A DNA stretch of 64,000 nt from Palleronia rufa (GTDB lineage Bacteria; Pseudomonadota; Alphaproteobacteria; Rhodobacterales; Rhodobacteraceae), in the NCBI RefSeq assembly GCF_000743715.1, contig NZ_JQEY01000001.1:431406-495405 (forward strand), written 5' to 3'. The position numbers and the translations under genes are program-made. Numbering within the stretch: the first letter of the stretch is position 1; each line of letters starts with the position of its first letter. Of the stretch, positions 33,831-42,416 are shown in pieces. The notes below the pieces were generated by a model that saw only the letters and a list, made by a program, of their open reading frames with translations, did no database searches and was not told the DNA's origin.

Positions 33831-34769
33831 TTAGTCGGCATCCGCGATGCCCGTGCAGGACGCATCCAGGATGGATGCGTTGCGCGGGTCGCCGAGTTGC
33901 TCTGCCACCCGCGCGGTCAGCGCGTCGAACCGGGCGGCGATATGGTCCAGCAGCGCCGGATCGGTACTGGTCTCTACCGGCGCGTCCGCCAGCGCCGCCA
34001 GCATCATCAGGTCGAACGGGCACAGTCCCACCGGGTTCGACGCCAGCAGGCCCATCCTGAACCGGTCCGAATCCCACGGCATGTTGCGCAGCAGGGTGGG
34101 ATTTTCCTCAAGCTTCGATGCCCAGGGCACACTCGGGTCAAAATGCAGGATATCCATGCCGAAGGTGAAGGACTGGTAGAGTTCCTCGATCAGGATCGAC
34201 CGGAAGAACGTGTCGGCCAGGGGCGACCGGTCGCGGCCCGAGGATTGCTGGACCATGATGTGGGTGACGGCGCCGCGCGGACCGAAGAACGTCTGGCCCT
34301 GGGCGGGCGACACCGCCAGGAAGCGCCGCCCGCGCGGCAGTCCCAGCCCGTGCCGGGCGCTCAGCCAGGTCAGATCCGCGGTCAGCGCGTCATTGGGCGG
34401 CCGCCCCGAATAGAGCCGCAGCGCCACGGGACGGTCGGTGTCGCAGCCGTCGATGGTCCGCGCCTCCACCACATCGGGTGCGGTGCCGAAGCTGTCGCGG
34501 AGAAGCCGCAGAAAGGCGTCGATGACCTGGCGGGACTGGGGTGTGGGGGGCTCTCCCAGCAGGCACAGCGTGGCGGCCACGTTGACGTCCGGATGGATGC
34601 GCACCGGGATCGACAGGTCGCGGCCGAGCATCGTCTCGCGCAGCTCGTACACCCACCCCTTGCGGGCCAGGTCCAGGGCCTGGTCCAGACGCAGACCGCC
34701 CTGCACCGGCACCGCGTAAAGCAGCACCGCGGCCCAGACGGCGATCCGGCATGTCCAGCTTGGCCTCAT
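33831..34769 (-). CDS. Exported protein, DUF2927-like
   Basis: 312-residue protein with a short signal peptide (WTCRIAVWAAVLLYAVPVQG). The mature part contains RKGWVYELRETMLGRDLSIPVRI, SGRDRSPLADTF and a segment IEELYQSFTFGMDIL that resembles the conserved EELxQ region of DUF2927 proteins common in Rhodobacterales. There is no canonical HExxH, so a protease role cannot be claimed. Two C-terminal cysteines (one in DASCTG) may form a disulfide. It lies immediately upstream of moxR on the same strand and may be co-transcribed. Function unknown. Confidence 0.6.
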   Translation of the reverse strand: MRPSWTCRIAVWAAVLLYAVPVQGGLRLDQALDLARKGWVYELRETMLGRDLSIPVRIHPDVNVAATLCLLGEPPTPQSRQVIDAFLRLLRDSFGTAPDVVEARTIDGCDTDRPVALRLYSGRPPNDALTADLTWLSARHGLGLPRGRRFLAVSPAQGQTFFGPRGAVTHIMVQQSSGRDRSPLADTFFRSILIEELYQSFTFGMDILHFDPSVPWASKLEENPTLLRNMPWDSDRFRMGLLASNPVGLCPFDLMMLAALADAPVETSTDPALLDHIAARFDALTARVAEQLGDPRNASILDASCTGIADAD

Positions 34770-34904
34770 CCGCCGTGGGTATCCCGGCCCGGCGGTTCCG
34801 CGAACCCATCCGATCGTCGCGGAGCCTGTCCATCTGCGGCGCGATCGGTCAGACTGGCGGCCAGGCGCGGAGCACCGGGTGAGGAACGGGGGAGGGCGAT
34901 CGGG

Positions 34905-35804
34905 ATGCGACGGTTTCTGGCCATCGGCGAATGCATGGTCGAGATGGCGCCGGAGACGGACGGCCGCTACCGGCTCGGATTTGCCGGCGATACGTTCAAT
35001 ACCGCCTGGTACATGCGCCAGCTTGCGGGCCCTCAGGTGCGGGTCGGCTATCTGTCGGCCATCGGCGACGACGCGATGTCCCGGCGGATGGCGGATTTCA
35101 TGGCCGACGCCGGGATCGAGGCCGCGCTTGCCGTGCGGCCCGGAGAGACGATCGGTCTCTATGTCATCTCGCTCGACCGCGGAGAGCGCAGCTTTAGCTA
35201 CTGGCGCAGCGCGTCGGCGGCCCGTCATCTGGCCGACGACCTCACCGACCTGACGCATCTTTCGCCGGGCGACATGGCCTACGTTTCCGGGATCACCCTC
35301 GCGATCCTGCCGGACGCGGGGCGGCGACGGCTGATCTCGGCGCTGGGCCGCGCGGCGGCGAACGGCGCGCGCGTGGCCTTCGATCCGAACCTGCGCCCGG
35401 CGCTCTGGCGCGACGCCGACCTGATGCGGCGCCGGATCATGGAGGCCGCCGGGACGGCGGACATCGTGCTGCCGTCCTTCGACGACGAGTCGGCGCATTT
35501 CGGCGACGGCGACCAGCAGGCGACCGCGGAAAGATACGCCGCCGCCGGCGCCGCGACCGTGCTGGTGTCGAACGGGGCGAAGGATACCCTTGTCCTGTCG
35601 GGCGGCACGGTGCGGATGATCGCCACGGACCCCGCAGAGGATGTCGTGGACACGACCGCCGCGGGCGACAGCTTCAACGCCGGCGCGCTCTGCGCCCTTG
35701 CGGGCGGCGCGTCGGCCGAGGAGGCCGCGCGCAGGGGGGCGGCGGTGGCGCGGCAGGTCATCGCCGCCCGGGGCGCGCTGGTGCCGCTTCGCTCCGAGGG
35801 GTAG
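34905..35804 (+). CDS. kdgK: PfkB-family sugar kinase, 2-keto-3-deoxygluconate kinase-like
   Basis: 299-residue ribokinase-fold kinase. N-terminal GECMVEMAPETDGRYRLGFAGDTFNTAWYM fits KDG kinases (GD-x-N substrate loop), and the C-terminal PfkB signature is DTTAAGDSFNAG with the catalytic Asp. The central RSFSYWRSASAA-type region (SFSYWRSASAARH) is also KdgK-like. It would phosphorylate 2-keto-3-deoxygluconate to KDPG for the Entner-Doudoroff aldolase. Start ATG at 34905 follows GGGGGAGGG. First gene of a cassette with a lyxose isomerase-type and a glycerate kinase gene. Exact substrate is inferred from motifs. Confidence 0.82.
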   Translation: MRRFLAIGECMVEMAPETDGRYRLGFAGDTFNTAWYMRQLAGPQVRVGYLSAIGDDAMSRRMADFMADAGIEAALAVRPGETIGLYVISLDRGERSFSYWRSASAARHLADDLTDLTHLSPGDMAYVSGITLAILPDAGRRRLISALGRAAANGARVAFDPNLRPALWRDADLMRRRIMEAAGTADIVLPSFDDESAHFGDGDQQATAERYAAAGAATVLVSNGAKDTLVLSGGTVRMIATDPAEDVVDTTAAGDSFNAGALCALAGGASAEEAARRGAAVARQVIAARGALVPLRSEG

Positions 35805-36004
35805 GTGGGTCGCCATGCGCGGCGGCCCCCGGCAGTTCGGGCTCATTCGGTGCCCGGACGTCGGGCCGGCTCCGCATCCGCGCTTGCGGACCCCGGCCGC
35901 GCGACGGCACGGACCCGGGGGCGCCATGGCCATCGCACCGTGCGGCCCCTAGATTGCGTCACCGGACAGCGCCGCAAAACACAGCCGCAGGAAAGAGAGC
36001 CGCA

Positions 36005-36691
36005 ATGAAGCGTTCCAGGATCAACGATATTCTTGCAGAAGCCGACGGGATGATCCGCAGCCACGGCTTCGTCCTGCCGCCGTTCGCCTACTGGACGCCC
36101 GATGCGTTCAGGGCCCGCAGCGATCAGGCGCGCCATGTCATCGACGCGCGCTGCGGCTGGGACATCACCGATTTCGGCGCCGGACGGTTCGACGAAATGG
36201 GCCTGGTCCTCTTTACCCTGCGCAACGGCACGCTGGACGACCTGCAGCGCGGCGGCGGCATGTGCTACGCGGAGAAACTGCTGATTTCCCGCCGGGACCA
36301 GCTTTCCCCGATGCATACCCATGTCATCAAGGCAGAGGACATCATCAACCGCGGCGGCGCCACGCTGGCGGTGGAACTCTACGGATCCGACGATGACGGC
36401 GCCCTGGACCGGGACCGCGGCGGCACCGTCCTGTGCGACGGCATCCGGCGCGACTATGGGCCCAGCGAAACGCTGCGGCTGGCGCCGGGGGAAAGCGTGA
36501 CGCTGCGACCTGGCGACTGGCATGCGTTCTGGGGAGAGGGCGGGGACGTGCTGGTGGGTGAGGTCTCGACCGTGAACGACGATGAGACGGACAACGTCTA
36601 CCGCGATCCGATCGGCCGGTTCGCGTCGGTGGAAGAGGACGCCGATCCCATGCATCTGCTGGTCAGCGACTACCGCTCCTGGCTGGGCTGA
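36005..36691 (+). CDS. D-lyxose ketol-isomerase family (cupin)
   Basis: 228-residue single-domain cupin of the D-lyxose isomerase family (formerly DUF1498). The metal site is visible as SPMHTHVIKAEDIINRGGATLAVELY with two His and a Glu, plus a later His in RPGDWHAFWGEGGD. These enzymes interconvert D-lyxose and D-xylulose, or D-mannose and D-fructose. The start MKRSRINDILAEAD is preceded by GAAAGAGAG. It lies 200 bases after the kinase gene and 4 bases before glycerate kinase, with which it must be co-transcribed. The 200-base gap upstream holds no other gene. Confidence 0.83.
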   Translation: MKRSRINDILAEADGMIRSHGFVLPPFAYWTPDAFRARSDQARHVIDARCGWDITDFGAGRFDEMGLVLFTLRNGTLDDLQRGGGMCYAEKLLISRRDQLSPMHTHVIKAEDIINRGGATLAVELYGSDDDGALDRDRGGTVLCDGIRRDYGPSETLRLAPGESVTLRPGDWHAFWGEGGDVLVGEVSTVNDDETDNVYRDPIGRFASVEEDADPMHLLVSDYRSWLG

Positions 36692-36695
36692 CAGC

Positions 36696-37976
36696 ATGGC
36701 GTTGCCCGATCCTTTCGACGATCCGCGCGGCGCGCTGACCGCGCTCTTCCGCCGCGCGGTGGAGGTCGCGGACCCGGTGCGGGTCGTGCCGGGGCACCTG
36801 CCGGAGCGCCCCGCAGGACGGCTGGTGGTGATCGGCGCGGGCAAGGCCAGCGCGCGGATGGCTGAGGCGGTGGAACAGGCCATGGGCCCGTGCGAGGGCC
36901 TTGTCATCACCCGTACCGGCTACGCCCGCCCCTGCAAGGGCATCGAGATCGCCCAAGCGGCGCATCCTGTCCCCGACGCCGCCGGCGCGGCCGCGACGCG
37001 GCGCATGCTGGAGCTTGCGGGCGGGCTGGGGCCGGACGATCTGGCCCTGGCGCTCATCTCCGGCGGCGGCTCGGCGCTGCTCTGCGCGCCGGCAACGGGG
37101 CTGAGCCTGACGGACAAGGTGGCCGTGACGCAGGCCCTGCTGGCCTCCGGCGCGCCGATCGGAGAGATGAACGTGGTGCGCAAGCACCTCAGCGCGGTGA
37201 AGGGCGGCCAGCTTGCCGCGGCCTGCCACCCCGCACGGCTGCTGGCGCTGGTGATCTCGGACGTGCCGGGCGACGACCCGGCAGACATCGCGTCCGGCCC
37301 GACGGTGGGCGAGGGCTCCAGCCCGCAGGATGCGCTGGCGATCCTGGACCGGCGCGGCATCGACGTGCCCGGGGCGGTGCGGGACGCGCTGGCCCGCGGC
37401 TCCAGCGTGGTGGCCCCGGGCGACCCGCGGCTGGCGCGGACGGAAACCCGGATCGTCGCCGCGCCCGCACAGTCGCTTGCGGCGGCGGCAGGGATGGCGC
37501 GCGCGGCAGGCATCGATGTGCGCGTCCTGGGCGATGCGTTGGAGGGAGAGGCCCGGGACCTGGCCCGCGCGCAGGTCGCCGCCGCACGCGGCCTGGTCCC
37601 GGAGGCCGCCGCGGCCGGGCGGCCGATCTTGCTGTTGTCGGGCGGAGAATGCACCGTGACCCGCCGGGGCGACGGCGTCGGCGGTCCGAACGCTGAATTC
37701 GTGCTGGCCGCCGCCTGCGCGATGGACGGGCTGGAGGGGGTCCATGTCCTGGCCTGCGACACCGACGGCGTGGATGGCGCGGCCGAAGTCGCCGGCGCCC
37801 ATGCCGGTCCCGGCACCCTGTCCGCGGCACGGCGCCAGGGCATCGACCCCCTGACGGCCCTCCGGACCAACGACGCGCACGGTTTCTTCGGCGCTGTCGG
37901 CGGGCAGGTCGTCACCGGCCCGACCCTGACCAACGTCAACGACTTCCGGGCGATCCTGATCCTGCCCCCGCGATGA
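36696..37976 (+). CDS. Glycerate 2-kinase (MOFRL family)
   Basis: 426-residue glycerate kinase type II. Recognisable parts: VVIGAGKASARMAEAVE, the LALISGGGSALLCAP phosphate loop, VVRKHLSAVKGGQLA, VISDVPGDDPADIASGPT, and the MOFRL domain with LLSGGECTVTRRGDGVGGPNAEFVLA and ACDTDGVDG. It phosphorylates D-glycerate to 2-phosphoglycerate; related entries are often mislabelled hydroxypyruvate reductase. ATG at 36696 begins 4 bases after the isomerase stop. It converges with the RND pump gene. Together with the kinase and isomerase it links a sugar-acid route to lower glycolysis. Confidence 0.88.
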   Translation: MALPDPFDDPRGALTALFRRAVEVADPVRVVPGHLPERPAGRLVVIGAGKASARMAEAVEQAMGPCEGLVITRTGYARPCKGIEIAQAAHPVPDAAGAAATRRMLELAGGLGPDDLALALISGGGSALLCAPATGLSLTDKVAVTQALLASGAPIGEMNVVRKHLSAVKGGQLAAACHPARLLALVISDVPGDDPADIASGPTVGEGSSPQDALAILDRRGIDVPGAVRDALARGSSVVAPGDPRLARTETRIVAAPAQSLAAAAGMARAAGIDVRVLGDALEGEARDLARAQVAAARGLVPEAAAAGRPILLLSGGECTVTRRGDGVGGPNAEFVLAAACAMDGLEGVHVLACDTDGVDGAAEVAGAHAGPGTLSAARRQGIDPLTALRTNDAHGFFGAVGGQVVTGPTLTNVNDFRAILILPPR

Positions 37977-38013
37977 CGACGGACGGAACGTGTCGGCAAC
38001 GGGTCACCCGGGG

Positions 38014-41000
38014 TCAGGTCCCGGCGCGCTCTGCCTTCCGCTCTCCGGGGAACATCAGATAGTAGAACACCGGCGCCGCGATGAGGGTCAGGATGCTGGC
38101 AAAGCCCAGCCCGCCCATGATCGTCACCGCCATGGAGGCGAAGAACGCGTCCCACAAAAGCGGCACCATCCCCAGGATCGTCGTGATCGCCGCCAGCATC
38201 ACCGGCCGCAGGCGCGACGTGGACGCCTGGACCACCGCCTGGGTGAACGGCACACCGTCCTTGCGGGTCAGGTCGATCTCTTCCACCAGCACGATGCCGT
38301 TCTTCAGGAGCATCCCGGACAGGCTCAGCAGTCCCAGAAGCGCGGTGAAGCTGAACGGCAACCCGGTGCCCAGAAGTCCGATGGCGACCCCGTTCACCGC
38401 CATGGGCACCAGCAGCCAGACCACCAGCGGCTGGCGCAGCGTCCCGAACAGCAGGATCGAGATCAGCACCATGACCAGCAGCGACACAGGCAGGCGGGAG
38501 TTCAGCGACGCCTGCGCCTCTGTCGAGCTTTCGTATTCGCCGCCCCATTCCAGTGTGTAGCCCTCCGGCAGGTCGATCGCCTCGACGCTCCCGCGGATCT
38601 CAGCAAAGACGGCGGCCGCGTTGACGCCGGGCGCGACGCCGGCCTGGACAGTGATCGTGGGCACCCGGTTGCGGCGCTGGATCAGGGTGTCCTGCGCCTC
38701 ATAGCGAAACCCGTCCACCAGTTGCTCCAGCGGGATCGCGCCCTGAAGCGCGTCCGAATAGACCGGCTGGCCGACCAGATGCGCGCCGCCTTCGTCGGAC
38801 GCGCCGGGTGTGCGGACCACGATCGGGATCAGGCGCGAACTTTCGCGGTAGGTGCCGGCGCGCGCGCCGTCGGTGGCGTATTGAAGCGTTTCGGCCAGGT
38901 CGCTGCGGGTGACGCCGGCGGTCTTGGCGCGGCCCTCGTTGTAGATCGGCTGGATCGCCAACTCGCGTTCTCGCCAGTCGGTGCGCAGGTCCTGCAACCG
39001 GTTCGATGCCGCCAGCATCTCCGTTTCCGCCCGGGCCGCCAGACGCCGCAGCACATCGGGGTCGGCCCCCGAGAACCGCACCGCGATCGGCGCGCCCCCG
39101 CCGGGTCCGAAAGCCAGCCGTTCCGTCCGGAACTCTCCCTGGGGCAGGGCAGCGCGGCCGAACGCCTCCAGATCGGTCCTGAGCGACGGGATCTCAGCCA
39201 GTTCATGCGTCCGGACGATAAGCTGTCCATAGGTGGGCAGCTGCTCCTCCGGCGCATAGGTCAGCATGAAGCGCGACGCGCCTCCGCCCACGAATGTCGT
39301 GGTCGAGACGACCTCCGGGCGGTCGGAAAGCCAGTCCTCGACAACCTTCATATCCTCGGCGGTGGCCTGGATGCTGCTGCCCTGCGGCAGCTTGTAGTTG
39401 ACGTAGAAGAGCGGCGTGTTGGAATCCGGAAAGAACTGCTGCTTGACCTGCCCGAAGCCCCAGTAGCAGACTACCGTCAGGCCTATCAGCCCCGCAACCA
39501 CCAGCCAGCGCAGCCTGAGGGCCGCGCGCAGGACGGCGGCATAGGCGCGGAACACCGGGCCGTCGTACTCTCCCGCCCCGTCGCCCGATCCGCGCTTGAA
39601 GAAGTAATGCGCCAGAAGCGGTGTCGCGGTGATCGCCAGCACCCAGGACAAGAGCAGCGAGATCCCGATCACCGCGAAGAGCGAAAACAGGAACTCACCC
39701 GTCGCGTCCGGCGAAAGCCCGATGCCCGCGAAGGCCATGATGCCGATGACCGTGGCGCCCAGAAGGGGAATCTGCGTCTTGCCGGCCGTATCCCGGGCCG
39801 CTTCGCGCGCGGTCTTGCCCTGGCCCATGTCGCTCTGCATGCCTTCCGCCACAACGATGGCGTTGTCGACCAGCATCCCCATGGCGATGATCAGCGCGCC
39901 CAGGGAAATCCGCTGCATCTCGATTCCCGAAAGCGCCATGAAGAACACCGTCCCCACGACCGTCAGCAGCAACGTGGTGCCCACGACCACCGCCGCCCGC
40001 CAGCCCATGAAGAGCGCCAGCACGACGATCACGATGGTGACCGATATGGCCAGGTTGAGAAGAAAGGCGTTCGACGCCTCCTCCACCACCACATGCTGCT
40101 GGTAGATCGGGTTCAGCTCCACGCCCACGGGGATGTCCGCCTGCAGCTGGGCCAGCTTCGCGTCCACGCGCTTGCCCACATCCACGATGTTCAGCCCCTC
40201 CTTGCCGGAGACGCCCAGCGTGAACGCCTCCTGTCCGTCGTAGCGGATGATCATGGAGGGACTCTCCACCCGTCCGCGCGACACGGTGGCGAAATCGCTC
40301 AGGTCCACGATCTCACCCTGCACGCCGATGGTCAGGTTGCGGATCGCGTCGACGGAGGTCGACCCCGATGGCGCGTCGATGCGGATGCGCTGGTCCTGCT
40401 GCTCGACCGTTCCGGCCGGCACCACCGCCGTGGCATCGGAAATCGCGCCGGTGACGGTCTGCGGCGACAGTCCCAGGTTGGAGATGATCGCGGGGTCCGG
40501 CTCGACGAAGATCGCCTCCTGCGGCAGGCCCGCCAGGGCCACATCGGCCACGCCTTCGACGGTCAGAAGTTCGCGCCGCAGGAAATCGGCGATGTCGTGG
40601 GTTTCGGCATCGGTGAAGCCCGGGGCGGAAACCGCGAAGAAGATGCCGTAGACATCGCCGAAGGCATCGTTGACCAGGGGGGTTCCGGCATCGGGCGGCA
40701 GGTCGCCGCGCGCGTCCTCGACCCGGGCGCGGAGCCGGTCCCAGACCTGCGGAAGTTCCGAGCCGTCGTAGGTGTCCGCGATCTCCACGTTGATGCGGCT
40801 GATCCCCGGTTTGTTGGACGAGGTGACGGTGTCGAGCTCATCCATCTGCTGGATGGCGGATTCCAGCGGCTCGCTGACCTCCCGGGCGACCTCTTCGGCC
40901 GTGGCGCCGGGGTATTGGGTGATCACGATAGCGTTCTTGATGGTAAAGGACGGATCCTCCAGCCGGCCGATGGTCAGAAACCCCCAGACCCCGCCCATCA

Positions 41001-41064
41001 GGCAGCCAATCATCAGCAGCCAGGTCAGCAGAGGGCGGTCGATGGCGCCGCGGGCGATGGACAT
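38014..41064 (-). CDS. RND efflux permease (AcrB/MexF superfamily)
   Basis: 1016-residue inner-membrane proton antiporter with the RND layout: TM1 at LLTWLLMIGCLMGGVWG, a large periplasmic loop, TM2-6 with LGALIIAMGMLVDNAIVVAEG carrying the conserved Asp of the proton relay in TM4, a second periplasmic loop, and TM8-12 (SLLVMVLISILLFGTL, FTALLGLLSLSGMLLKNGIVLVEE). The opening RGAIDRPLLTW and the PGATAEEVAREVSEPLE stretch suit the HAE1-like multidrug group. It starts 4 bases after the adaptor gene. No outer-membrane TolC-type gene is nearby, so a distant one must serve. Substrates unknown. Confidence 0.92.
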   Translation of the reverse strand: MSIARGAIDRPLLTWLLMIGCLMGGVWGFLTIGRLEDPSFTIKNAIVITQYPGATAEEVAREVSEPLESAIQQMDELDTVTSSNKPGISRINVEIADTYDGSELPQVWDRLRARVEDARGDLPPDAGTPLVNDAFGDVYGIFFAVSAPGFTDAETHDIADFLRRELLTVEGVADVALAGLPQEAIFVEPDPAIISNLGLSPQTVTGAISDATAVVPAGTVEQQDQRIRIDAPSGSTSVDAIRNLTIGVQGEIVDLSDFATVSRGRVESPSMIIRYDGQEAFTLGVSGKEGLNIVDVGKRVDAKLAQLQADIPVGVELNPIYQQHVVVEEASNAFLLNLAISVTIVIVVLALFMGWRAAVVVGTTLLLTVVGTVFFMALSGIEMQRISLGALIIAMGMLVDNAIVVAEGMQSDMGQGKTAREAARDTAGKTQIPLLGATVIGIMAFAGIGLSPDATGEFLFSLFAVIGISLLLSWVLAITATPLLAHYFFKRGSGDGAGEYDGPVFRAYAAVLRAALRLRWLVVAGLIGLTVVCYWGFGQVKQQFFPDSNTPLFYVNYKLPQGSSIQATAEDMKVVEDWLSDRPEVVSTTTFVGGGASRFMLTYAPEEQLPTYGQLIVRTHELAEIPSLRTDLEAFGRAALPQGEFRTERLAFGPGGGAPIAVRFSGADPDVLRRLAARAETEMLAASNRLQDLRTDWRERELAIQPIYNEGRAKTAGVTRSDLAETLQYATDGARAGTYRESSRLIPIVVRTPGASDEGGAHLVGQPVYSDALQGAIPLEQLVDGFRYEAQDTLIQRRNRVPTITVQAGVAPGVNAAAVFAEIRGSVEAIDLPEGYTLEWGGEYESSTEAQASLNSRLPVSLLVMVLISILLFGTLRQPLVVWLLVPMAVNGVAIGLLGTGLPFSFTALLGLLSLSGMLLKNGIVLVEEIDLTRKDGVPFTQAVVQASTSRLRPVMLAAITTILGMVPLLWDAFFASMAVTIMGGLGFASILTLIAAPVFYYLMFPGERKAERAGT

Positions 41065-41068
41065 GGGC

Positions 41069-42241
41069 CTAGCCCCCCAGACCGGTGAAACGGCGGACCG
41101 TCTGCCCGTCGCGAAGCTGTGCGGCGCCCGCGGCCACGATCTCGGTGCCCGGTTCGGGACCGTCGGTCAGGGCGACGCGCGCATCGTCGCGGATCTCTAT
41201 GGCGACCTGACGGCGCGTGACGGTCCCGGCGTCGCCGGTGCCGTCGGGCTGAAACACCATGACGCCGGGGGTGCGGTCCGGACCGAAGACCAGCGCCGTC
41301 TCCGGGATCACGATCGCGTCGTCCTCTCCACGCGGGGCGGTGGCCGTCACCGTGACCGATGCGCCGGGCAGGACCCATGGCGGAACCTCTCCGGTGAAGG
41401 CCAGCGTGATCGCGTAGGTCTGGGCGACCTCGGCCGTCTCGGCCTCGAATTCCCGCAAAGCCAGGGGAAAGCTGGCGTCGCTGCCCGGAAAGCTCGCCTC
41501 GAAGGTCACGTCCGCACCGCCCGACGCGCTGCGGATCAGCACTTCGGGCACATCGATATCGACCCGGAGTTCGGACATGTCGTGAAGGCGCACGACCGCC
41601 TGGCCGGCGGATACGGTGGTGTAGTTCGCCACGATCCGGCGCGCGACGAGGGCATCGAATTCGGTTTCCAGGGTCGCGTCATCCAGCCTCCGACGCGCTT
41701 CGGCCACGGCGATGCGGGCCAGCTCCGCCTCGGTGCGGGCGTCCTCGACCTGGACCTCGGACACCGCCGGACCCTCCAGATCCTGGCGCCGCTTGAGGTC
41801 GCGCTCGGCCTTCGCAAGTTCGGTCTCGGCGCGCTCTACCTCACGGCGGAAGGGCGTCAGGTCCAGCTGCGCGACCATGGCGCCGGCCTCCAGCGACCGG
41901 CCCTCCACGACCGGAAATTCCACGATCTGCCCGCCGACCTGGAACGCCAGGTCGACCGTCTCCCGGGCGCGCACCTGTCCGAAAAACTCCCGCGTCCGGG
42001 GGGCCGATTCCGCGTTGAGCGCCACCAGCTTCACCGGACGCGGCGTCTGGCCCTGCCCGGCCGCATCCTGCGCGGCAAGCGGCGCGGAAAGACCGATGAG
42101 GATGGCAAGCACCGTCCAGATCCGAACCGCCGCGCGCCCATGCCGTGAAACGGCGCGGCGGGCCCGGCGCCATGGGCTTTCCGCAACCCGGCCCATGCCC
42201 TGCCCTGCGGGCTTTGCGCCGCAATGCTTGCCGTGCTCCAT
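41069..42241 (-). CDS. RND efflux periplasmic adaptor (HlyD/MFP family)
   Basis: 390-residue membrane-fusion protein. After a long basic N-terminus comes a hydrophobic segment (RIWTVLAILIGLSAPLAAQ) with a signal-peptidase-like end, then a lipoyl half-motif (VDLAFQVGGQIVEFPVVEGRSLEAGAMVAQLD), a coiled-coil hairpin rich in Glu/Arg (residues about 125-180), a beta-barrel (VLPGASVTVTA) and membrane-proximal domain. It links the RND pump to an outer-membrane channel. The start at 42241 has AGGGA at good spacing; an ATG at 42271 would add ten residues but lacks a ribosome site. The palindrome at 42307-42322 lies 65 bases upstream and is probably its operator. Confidence 0.88.
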   Translation of the reverse strand: MEHGKHCGAKPAGQGMGRVAESPWRRARRAVSRHGRAAVRIWTVLAILIGLSAPLAAQDAAGQGQTPRPVKLVALNAESAPRTREFFGQVRARETVDLAFQVGGQIVEFPVVEGRSLEAGAMVAQLDLTPFRREVERAETELAKAERDLKRRQDLEGPAVSEVQVEDARTEAELARIAVAEARRRLDDATLETEFDALVARRIVANYTTVSAGQAVVRLHDMSELRVDIDVPEVLIRSASGGADVTFEASFPGSDASFPLALREFEAETAEVAQTYAITLAFTGEVPPWVLPGASVTVTATAPRGEDDAIVIPETALVFGPDRTPGVMVFQPDGTGDAGTVTRRQVAIEIRDDARVALTDGPEPGTEIVAAGAAQLRDGQTVRRFTGLGG

Positions 42242-42306
42242 CTGCCGGTCCCTTTTCGCGATCCAATTCATGACGTCGCGGTCAGATAGGGCATCGGCCG
42301 AAAAAG

Positions 42307-42322
42307 TGAACCGTTCGGTTCA
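42307..42322. promoter_or_regulatory. Operator-like inverted repeat of the RND pump
   Basis: TGAACCG-TT-CGGTTCA is a perfect 7-2-7 inverted repeat upstream of the adaptor gene. Its arms match the repeats at 16392 and 16442 near the TetR gene. The 145-base region 42272-42416 holds no gene. Confidence 0.7.
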
Positions 42323-42416
42323 GATTTTTGCGAAAGGGCGGCGTCTGGCCGCTGTTCCCGGCCAGGTTCCGCCGCTCCGACACGAGCCCCGGGCGACAGA
42401 TGCCGCCGCGGGTCGC

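Noticed and set aside
37990-41088. 1032-codon open frame antisense to the RND permease
   Set aside because: Same cause: GC-rich third positions leave the opposite strand free of stops. The His/Arg/Gln-rich translation is not protein-like.
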